From assembly GCF_025966695.1 (NCBI RefSeq), contig NZ_JAOEIY010000002.1, positions 372,001-436,000 of the forward strand: a stretch of 64,000 bases of DNA. Reading direction: 5' to 3'. The notes beneath the pieces were generated by a model. The model searched no databases. It was not told the DNA's origin and was given only the letters and a program-made list of their open reading frames with translations. The number at the start of each line of letters is the position of its first letter. Positions within the stretch are counted from its first letter, which is position 1. The DNA comes from Stutzerimonas sp. S1 (GTDB lineage Bacteria; Pseudomonadota; Gammaproteobacteria; Pseudomonadales; Pseudomonadaceae). Position numbers and translations under genes: made by a program. Below, piece after piece: positions 58,609 through 64,000 of this stretch.

Positions 58609-59361
58609 ATGCCTGCACGTCGGAAGTCCTGCAGCTGCTCTGCCTCCCTGAAATGCCGCGAATGCGCCCTGAAGCGGGTCTGTTTGCCCGCAAGCCTGAG
58701 CGATGTCGAACTGGAGCAGCTGGAAGGCATCATCCGGCACAACCGGCGCCTGCGAAAACAGGAATATCTGTTCCGCGCCAACGAGGCGACGCGTCAGGTT
58801 TACGCGCTGCGCAGCGGCGCACTGAAAACCTGTCTGACCAGGCGCGACGGCAGCGAGCTGGTCACCGGTTTCGTCTTTCCTGGCGAGCTGGTCGGGCTGG
58901 ACGCCTTCGGTGGCGAGCAGTTTCCCAGCCACGCGATGGCGTTGGAGGCGTCGGTGGTCTGCGTCATTCCGCTCGCGCCGCTCGAAGAGCTGGTGGGCAC
59001 CAGTGCGCGGCTGCGCAGAACGCTGCTGAAATCCATGAGTCACGAGTTACACAGCGAACAGCAGCACCTCAGCCATAACCGCGAGAGCGCAGGCCAGCGC
59101 TTCATCGCCTTCCTGCGCGATCTGTCGGTACGTAACGGTCGGCGCGGACTCTCCCCTACGCAGTTAATTCTACCCATGACCCGCGCGGAAATAGGAAGCT
59201 ATCTGGGCCTGACGACCGAAACCATCAGCCGGCTGTTCACCCGTTATCGCCAGCTCGGTCTGATCGAAAGCAACGGTCGCGAGGTTCGGCTGCTGGATGT
59301 CGCTTCGCTGCTGCAGCTCGAACGCCTGGACAGCCACGAAGCAGCTTGCCTGGTAGGGTGA
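58609..59361 (+). CDS. FNR/ANR-type oxygen-sensing transcriptional regulator
   Basis: 250 aa Crp/Fnr protein. Cysteines C16, C19, C25 and C118 match the four [4Fe-4S] ligands C20, C23, C29 and C122 of E. coli FNR at a constant offset of four. The HTH EIGSYLGLTTETISRLFTRYRQ has the E-x-x-S-R residues that read TTGAT half-sites. AGGAG lies 8 nt before ATG 58609; the longer frame to 58528 is not needed. Extra N-terminal C8 and C10 are unusual. It lies between prs and the Lon gene whose promoter carries a perfect FNR box. Confidence 0.94.
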   Translation: MPARRKSCSCSASLKCRECALKRVCLPASLSDVELEQLEGIIRHNRRLRKQEYLFRANEATRQVYALRSGALKTCLTRRDGSELVTGFVFPGELVGLDAFGGEQFPSHAMALEASVVCVIPLAPLEELVGTSARLRRTLLKSMSHELHSEQQHLSHNRESAGQRFIAFLRDLSVRNGRRGLSPTQLILPMTRAEIGSYLGLTTETISRLFTRYRQLGLIESNGREVRLLDVASLLQLERLDSHEAACLVG

Positions 59362-59373
59362 TCCGGGGGGCGG

Positions 59374-59387
59374 TTGATCCTCATCAA
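59374..59387. promoter_or_regulatory. FNR/ANR box upstream of the Lon-type protease
   Basis: TTGATCCTCATCAA, exact TTGAT-N4-ATCAA. It begins 12 bp after the regulator stop and lies 113 bp before the chosen protease ATG. Confidence 0.88.
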
Positions 59388-59499
59388 GGCCCACCTGACC
59401 TTCTGGGCAATAATCGATGCGCGATTTACGGCCACCTTTGCCTGCCCGAGGATTCTCGGTGCAGCACAACAGCCCCGGCACGCTTACGCCCGGGAAGCG

Positions 59500-61932
59500 A
59501 TGAAAAGAACAGGGAGACACGACTTGCAGTCCTACGAACTACCTGTGGAACGTCTTTATCACGCCTGTGACGATGGCCAGCTTTCCTTCGAAACCACCGC
59601 AGAACTCCCCGATCTGGCCGAAACCCTGGGGCAGAATCGCGCCCTCGACGCCTTGCGCTTCGGTGTCGGCATCCGCCATGAAGGCTACAACCTCTATGTG
59701 ATGGGTTCGCCCGGGCTCGGCAAGCATGCCATCGTGCGCGACCTGCTTGCGCAACGTGCTGCTGAGGTCCGTGAGACGCCGGACTGGTGCTACATCAACA
59801 ACTTCCGCACGCCGCACAAGCCACTGGTGCTGCGCCTGCCGGCTGGGACTGGCGTAGCCCTGCGCGACGATATGCAGCGTCTGGTTCGCGAGCTGATCGG
59901 TGCGTTGCCCGCGGCCTTCGACAGCGACGACTACCGCAATGCCGTGCAGGCAATCAAGGACGAGTTCAAGGCCCGTGAGGAAGCGCTGTTCGGCAGCGTC
60001 GGCGAGCAGGCCCGGCAGGCGGACATCATGCTGATGAGCACGCCGTCGGGTTACACCCTGGCGCCGCTGAAGAATGGCGAAGTGCTGGGTGCCGTGGAGT
60101 TCGAGCATCTGTCCGACGAGGAAAAGCAGCGTATCGAGCAGAGCAGTGAGACGTTGCGCCAGGCCCTGCGTCAAACCCTGCAACAGATTGCGGCCTGGCA
60201 TCGCGAGCACGACAAGCGCATCGAGCAACTTAACGCCGACACTATTCGCGCTACGGTCGACAGCCACATGTCCGAGCTCGAAGAGCGCTACAAGGCCTTG
60301 CCGGAAGCGATGGCCTTTCTCGCCGAGGTCAAGCAGGACATCATCGAGAAAGGCGAGGATACCTTCGCCAATGTCGAGCCGACCAAGGCGTTCAGTCATC
60401 GCCTTTCGCCGTTCAACCGCTACTTCGTCAACGTGCTGGTGGACAACGCCAACAGCACCGGTGCGCCGCTGGTCTATGAGGATCACCCGAACTACCAGAA
60501 CCTCATGGGACGAGTCGAGCACATGGCGCACATGGGCACCCTGCTAACCGATTTCACCTTGATCAAGAGCGGCGCGCTGCACCGTGCCAACGGCGGCTAC
60601 CTGGTGCTGGACGCGCGCAAGCTGCTGATGCAGCCGTTCGCCTGGGAGGCGCTCAAGCGGGCTCTGCAGGCGCGGGAGCTGCGCCTGCAATCGCTGGAGC
60701 AGATGCTCAGTCTGGGCAGTACGATCTCACTGGAGCCCGATCCAATTCCGCTGGATGTGAAGGTAGTGCTGGTTGGCGACCGCCTGCTCTACCATCTTCT
60801 CAACCAGTACGATCCGGAGTTCGCTCTGCTGTTCAAGGTAGAGGCTGACTTTGCCGAAGATTTCGAGCGCACCCCGGAAAATACCCTGCTCTACGCCCGT
60901 CTGCTGGCCACCCTGCAGCGCCGGGAGAAGCTCAAACCCCTGCAACGCAGCGCCGTGGCGCGATTGATCGAGTATGCCTCGCGGCACGTCGACGACGCCG
61001 AACGGCTGTCGCTGCATGTGGCAAGCATGCTGGACATGCTGCGCGAGTCGGATTTCTGGGCCGGCGAACAGCACAGCGAAGTGATTCGCCGGGAGGATGT
61101 AGATCGCGCAGTCAGCGAATCGCTGCATCGTGCCGACCAGATGCGCGAGCGTATGCACGAGGCCGTGCTGCGCAATCTGCGCCTGATCGACAGCAGCGGC
61201 AGCCAGATCGGCCAGATCAACGGACTGGCGGTGATTCAGCTGGGCAAGCATGCGTTCGGCCATCCAGTGCGAATTACCTCCACCGCCCGGCTGGGCGATG
61301 GCAAGGTCATCGATATCGAACGTGAGGTCGAGCTGGGCGGCGCGCTGCACTCCAAGGGCGTGATGATCCTCAGCTCATACCTGGCGAGCCGTTTCGCGGG
61401 TAACGCACCGCTGTCGCTGGCGGCCAGTCTGGTGTTCGAGCAGTCTTACGGGCCGGTGGAAGGTGACAGCGCCTCGGCCGCGGAGCTCTGCGTGTTGCAG
61501 TCGGCGCTGGCCAACCTCCCGCTGCGTCAGGATCTGGCCATTACCGGTTCGGTCAACCAGCACGGCAACATTCAGGTCATCGGCGGCGTCAACGAGAAGA
61601 TCGAAGGCTTCTTCGACATCTGCCAGGCTCGCGGTCTGAGTGGGAGCCAGGGCGTGATCATTCCGCAGGACAATGCCAAACATCTGATGCTGCGTCAGGA
61701 CGTGGTCGACGCCGTGCGCCAGGGCTTGTTCCACGTCTACGGCGTCAGCCAGATAGACGAGGCGATGGAGCTGCTCTGCGGACTGCCTGCCGGTGTTGCA
61801 GATGTTCAGGGTGTGTATCCCGAGAACAGCGTGAACGGCGCGGTGCAGCGGCGCCTGCGTGAACTCGGCGATCTGCGGCAACGCTTCAGCCATCCGGAAA
61901 ACGCCAACCATGATCATCCGAACAACAGCTGA
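59500..61932 (+). CDS. LonB-like ATP-dependent protease (AAA+ and Lon Ser-Lys domain)
   Basis: 810 aa. Walker A MGSPGLGKHAIVRDLL near residue 70, an inserted helical region, and C-terminal Lon protease domain with the nucleophile Ser in VEGDSASAAELCVLQ and catalytic Lys in GGVNEKIEGFF. Probably degrades damaged proteins in the cytoplasm under stress. It lacks the long N-terminal domain of LonA. Start is ATG 59500 (GGGAAG upstream); a TTG at 59524 with GGGAG upstream is an equally good alternative. The frame opens at 59374 but the first codons there are the FNR box itself. Confidence 0.92.
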   Translation: MKRTGRHDLQSYELPVERLYHACDDGQLSFETTAELPDLAETLGQNRALDALRFGVGIRHEGYNLYVMGSPGLGKHAIVRDLLAQRAAEVRETPDWCYINNFRTPHKPLVLRLPAGTGVALRDDMQRLVRELIGALPAAFDSDDYRNAVQAIKDEFKAREEALFGSVGEQARQADIMLMSTPSGYTLAPLKNGEVLGAVEFEHLSDEEKQRIEQSSETLRQALRQTLQQIAAWHREHDKRIEQLNADTIRATVDSHMSELEERYKALPEAMAFLAEVKQDIIEKGEDTFANVEPTKAFSHRLSPFNRYFVNVLVDNANSTGAPLVYEDHPNYQNLMGRVEHMAHMGTLLTDFTLIKSGALHRANGGYLVLDARKLLMQPFAWEALKRALQARELRLQSLEQMLSLGSTISLEPDPIPLDVKVVLVGDRLLYHLLNQYDPEFALLFKVEADFAEDFERTPENTLLYARLLATLQRREKLKPLQRSAVARLIEYASRHVDDAERLSLHVASMLDMLRESDFWAGEQHSEVIRREDVDRAVSESLHRADQMRERMHEAVLRNLRLIDSSGSQIGQINGLAVIQLGKHAFGHPVRITSTARLGDGKVIDIEREVELGGALHSKGVMILSSYLASRFAGNAPLSLAASLVFEQSYGPVEGDSASAAELCVLQSALANLPLRQDLAITGSVNQHGNIQVIGGVNEKIEGFFDICQARGLSGSQGVIIPQDNAKHLMLRQDVVDAVRQGLFHVYGVSQIDEAMELLCGLPAGVADVQGVYPENSVNGAVQRRLRELGDLRQRFSHPENANHDHPNNS

Positions 61933-62623
61933 GCTGGCGCGCCCGGCGCGGGTACTGCTGGCCCTGGAGCCGACGGGCATCAACCCCGCCTCGCTGCAGC
62001 TGGCTGTGCAGCTATCGCACAGCCTCAAAGCGGAACTGCGCAGCCTGCTGATGGAGGACCTGGCGCTGCTGCGGGCGGCCACCCTGCCCTTCGCACGTGA
62101 GATCAGGGGGAGTGGCGAAGATCATCCGCTGGACCCGGTGACGCTTGAGCGCAGCCTGCGCGTCAGTGAGACCCGGCTGCGTGAGCAGGTGGCCCGACAG
62201 GTCGAGCCACGCGGTATCGTCTGGTCGATGCGCAGCCTGCGCGGAAGCGGGCTCGCGGCATTGCTGGATGAATGGAGCCTGACCGACTTCATGGTTCTCG
62301 GCCGGGCGCCTCGCACGCCGTGGAGCACGTTGCCGGCAACCGGACATGCCATGCTGCTCTACCGCAACAGCGATGACCTGACCCACGCTCAACAGGTGCT
62401 GAGCGATCTGGCACGGAGCATCTCCCCGCCGCTGCCGCAACTGACCGTGGAAACACTGCGCTGGGTCGATGTGGCGCAGAGCCTGCCGCTGCTGCGTCGG
62501 TGCAATCCCGGGCTGATCCTGCTTGCCGGAGGGTCCGCCTGCTGGCCATCCGGCGAGCTGCGCGCGTTGCTTGAAGGGTTGGATTGCCCGGTGCTGCTTC
62601 TGCCTGGAGAACCCAGCGCCTGA
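61910..62623 (+). CDS. Hypothetical protein, universal-stress-protein-like
   Basis: 237 aa. The start ARVLLALEPTGINPASLQLAVQLSHSLKAELRSLLMED resembles the N-terminal strand-helix of USP/Rossmann-like proteins, and the C-terminus repeats a GLILLAGGSACWPSGELRALLEGLDCPVLLLPG unit reminiscent of a second USP half. No conserved ATP motif is obvious. Overlaps the Lon stop by 23 bp, so it is the next gene of the same unit. I would not assign a function. Confidence 0.65.
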   Translation: MIIRTTAELARPARVLLALEPTGINPASLQLAVQLSHSLKAELRSLLMEDLALLRAATLPFAREIRGSGEDHPLDPVTLERSLRVSETRLREQVARQVEPRGIVWSMRSLRGSGLAALLDEWSLTDFMVLGRAPRTPWSTLPATGHAMLLYRNSDDLTHAQQVLSDLARSISPPLPQLTVETLRWVDVAQSLPLLRRCNPGLILLAGGSACWPSGELRALLEGLDCPVLLLPGEPSA

Positions 62624-62629
62624 CGGGCC

Positions 62630-64000
62630 TTATTCCAACGGCAGTCCTCCGCGCTCGTCGTCGTTTTTCTCTGGCAGCTCCGTCATCGTCGCCTCGGTCA
62701 GCAACAGCACGCTGGCGACCGATACGGCGTTTTCCAGCGCGATGCGCATGACCTTGGTCGGGTCGATGATCCCGGCCTCGTACATATCGACATACCGATT
62801 GGCTGCGGCGTCGTAGCCGACATTGCCGGACTCGGCAAGCAGGCGCGCGACCACCACACCGTCATCCACCGCGGAGTTGTCGGCGATGGTGCGGGTGGGG
62901 GCTTCCAGCGCACGGCGCAGGATCTGCATGCCGGTACGCTCGTCGCCGTCGCACTGGGTTTCCTGCGCGGCTACCGCCACGACACTGCGCAGCAGCGACA
63001 AGCCGCCACCGGGCACGATGCCTTCGGCCATCGCTGCCTTGGTCGCCGAGATGGCATCATCAAGCGCGTCCTTCTTGGTCTTCATCTCTGCTTCGGTCGG
63101 TGCGCCGACGCGAATCACCGCCACGCCACCGGCCAGCTTGGCCAGGCGTTCGCGCAGCTTCTCGCGGTCATAATCGCTGCTGCTCTGCTCAATTTGCGTG
63201 CGAATCTGCTGCATGCGTGCCTCGATCGCTTCGCGCGCACCGGCTCCTCCGACCAGCGTGCTGTGCTCACGATCCACCACTACGCGGCGGACATGCCCCA
63301 GTTGTTCGAGGCCAACCTGTTCCAGACTGATGCCAAGGTCGGGCGAGACCACCTGTGCGCCGGTGAGCACCGCGATGTCCTGAATCATCTCCTTGCGCCG
63401 GTCACCGAAGCCCGGAGCCTTCACGCCCACCACATGCAGCACACCACGAATGTGGTTGACGATCAGCGTCGCCAACGCCTCGCCTTCGATATCTTCGGCA
63501 ATCAGCAAGAGGGGGCGACCGCTCTTGGCGATCATCTCCAGCAATGGGATAAGGTCCTTGAGCATGCCAATCTTCTGCTCGCATAGCAGAACGTAGGCGT
63601 CCTCGAGGACCGCCTGCATCTTCTCGGTGTCGGTGATGAAATACGGCGACACGTAGCCGCGATCGAACTGCAGGCCTTCGACCACCTCCAGTACGGTTTC
63701 CGTGGTCTTCGATTCCTCGACGGTGATGACGCCGTCGTCGCCGACCTTTTCCATGGCATCGGCCACCAGTTCGCCGATGGATGGATCGTTATGTGCCGAG
63801 ATCGTGGCGATCTGTGCCTTTTCCTTGCGGCTTTTTACTGGTTTCGATTGTGCACGCAGCGACTCTATGGCTGTTTGCAGTCCGCGATCGAGGCCACGCT
63901 TGAGGTCGATTGCACTCGCCCCGGCAACGATATTGCGCACGCCCTCGGCAAGGATCGCGTGGGCCAGGATCGTCGAAGTGCTGGTGCCGTCGCCCACGGC
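62630..64000 (-). CDS. groEL: Chaperonin GroEL paralogue, 5' end outside window
   Basis: About 456 C-terminal residues, starting at the [11 protein letters not shown] segment (E. coli GDGTTTAT, Asp87 kept). Contains [28 protein letters not shown], apical-domain and [37 protein letters not shown]. It ends [16 protein letters not shown] rather than in a GGM repeat, which points to a second, stress-specific GroEL. The proximal N-terminal 80 or so residues and groES, if any, lie beyond 64000. It converges with the USP-like gene with 6 bp between stops. Confidence 0.93.
   Translation of the reverse strand, partial: AVGDGTSTSTILAHAILAEGVRNIVAGASAIDLKRGLDRGLQTAIESLRAQSKPVKSRKEKAQIATISAHNDPSIGELVADAMEKVGDDGVITVEESKTTETVLEVVEGLQFDRGYVSPYFITDTEKMQAVLEDAYVLLCEQKIGMLKDLIPLLEMIAKSGRPLLLIAEDIEGEALATLIVNHIRGVLHVVGVKAPGFGDRRKEMIQDIAVLTGAQVVSPDLGISLEQVGLEQLGHVRRVVVDREHSTLVGGAGAREAIEARMQQIRTQIEQSSSDYDREKLRERLAKLAGGVAVIRVGAPTEAEMKTKKDALDDAISATKAAMAEGIVPGGGLSLLRSVVAVAAQETQCDGDERTGMQILRRALEAPTRTIADNSAVDDGVVVARLLAESGNVGYDAAANRYVDMYEAGIIDPTKVMRIALENAVSVASVLLLTEATMTELPEKNDDERGGLPLE

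Noticed and set aside
60558..60572. Additional FNR-like half site TTGATCAAG inside the Lon gene
   Set aside because: Only one half-site without the N4-spaced partner, inside coding sequence.

Overview
The window is a high-GC gammaproteobacterial chromosome segment that reads as Pseudomonas sensu lato, most likely a Stutzerimonas (P. stutzeri group) relative. The pointers are DUF1652 and DUF2790 proteins, a glgA-treZ-malQ-treY-DUF2934-glgX operon, a nearby LigD, and a denitrifier-like FNR-controlled stress cluster. Species assignment is inference. It is ordinary chromosome with no IS element, prophage, rRNA, tRNA or CRISPR that I can see, but a near-canonical XerCD dif site at 42331-42358 places it across the replication terminus.

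Layout. 1-9000: tail of tamB, a Na+/alanine symporter with a structured leader, thiol peroxidase tpx, a Rossmann/SAF-domain dehydrogenase, and a divergent pair made of a periplasmic binding protein and a PQQ alcohol dehydrogenase carrying the lanthanide-type Asp-Tyr-Asp signature. 7854-13102: a tightly overlapping minus-strand unit of zinc alcohol dehydrogenase, DUF72, ybhP, clsB and ybhN. 13341-16386: LysR regulator divergent from a DODA-type dioxygenase, DUF2218, and an M23 peptidase. 16602-27370: the glycogen/trehalose operon glgA-treZ-malQ-treY-DUF2934-glgX. 27663-34816: stress-type genes (CinA-like amidohydrolase, MscS channel, ferritin-like DUF892 protein, DUF2061, DUF1652, LigD, HPF-like protein, DUF2790). 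From memory this resembles the P. aeruginosa PA2138-PA2165 stress region.

35101-42250: a LysR regulator, ynfA, and an aaeB-aaeX-aaeA-NodT aromatic-acid efflux operon divergent from a PobR-like AraC regulator. 42251-42994 holds dif and then a perfect CsoR/CstR-type operator. 42995-49430 is a compact sulfur/redox operon: periplasmic rhodanese, DUF2892, SLAC1/TehA channel, unknown membrane protein, thioredoxin-CcdA fusion, octaheme tetrathionate-reductase-family cytochrome c, and cytochrome b. A TehB-like methyltransferase converges on it and has a second copy of the same operator upstream, so the locus is bracketed by two related operators. This is my leading candidate for an under-described system.

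50368-64000: an anaerobic/low-oxygen stress island. One arm is an acyl-CoA synthetase, E1alpha, E1beta, E2 and acyl carrier protein operon. The other arm is Hsp20, a COG2187 kinase-like protein, a divergent PRPP synthetase, an FNR-type regulator with all four cluster cysteines, a LonB-like protease, a USP-like protein and a second GroEL cut off by the window end. Perfect FNR boxes lie between acs and hsp20 and in front of the Lon gene, which ties the island to the FNR-type regulator encoded inside it or to ANR.
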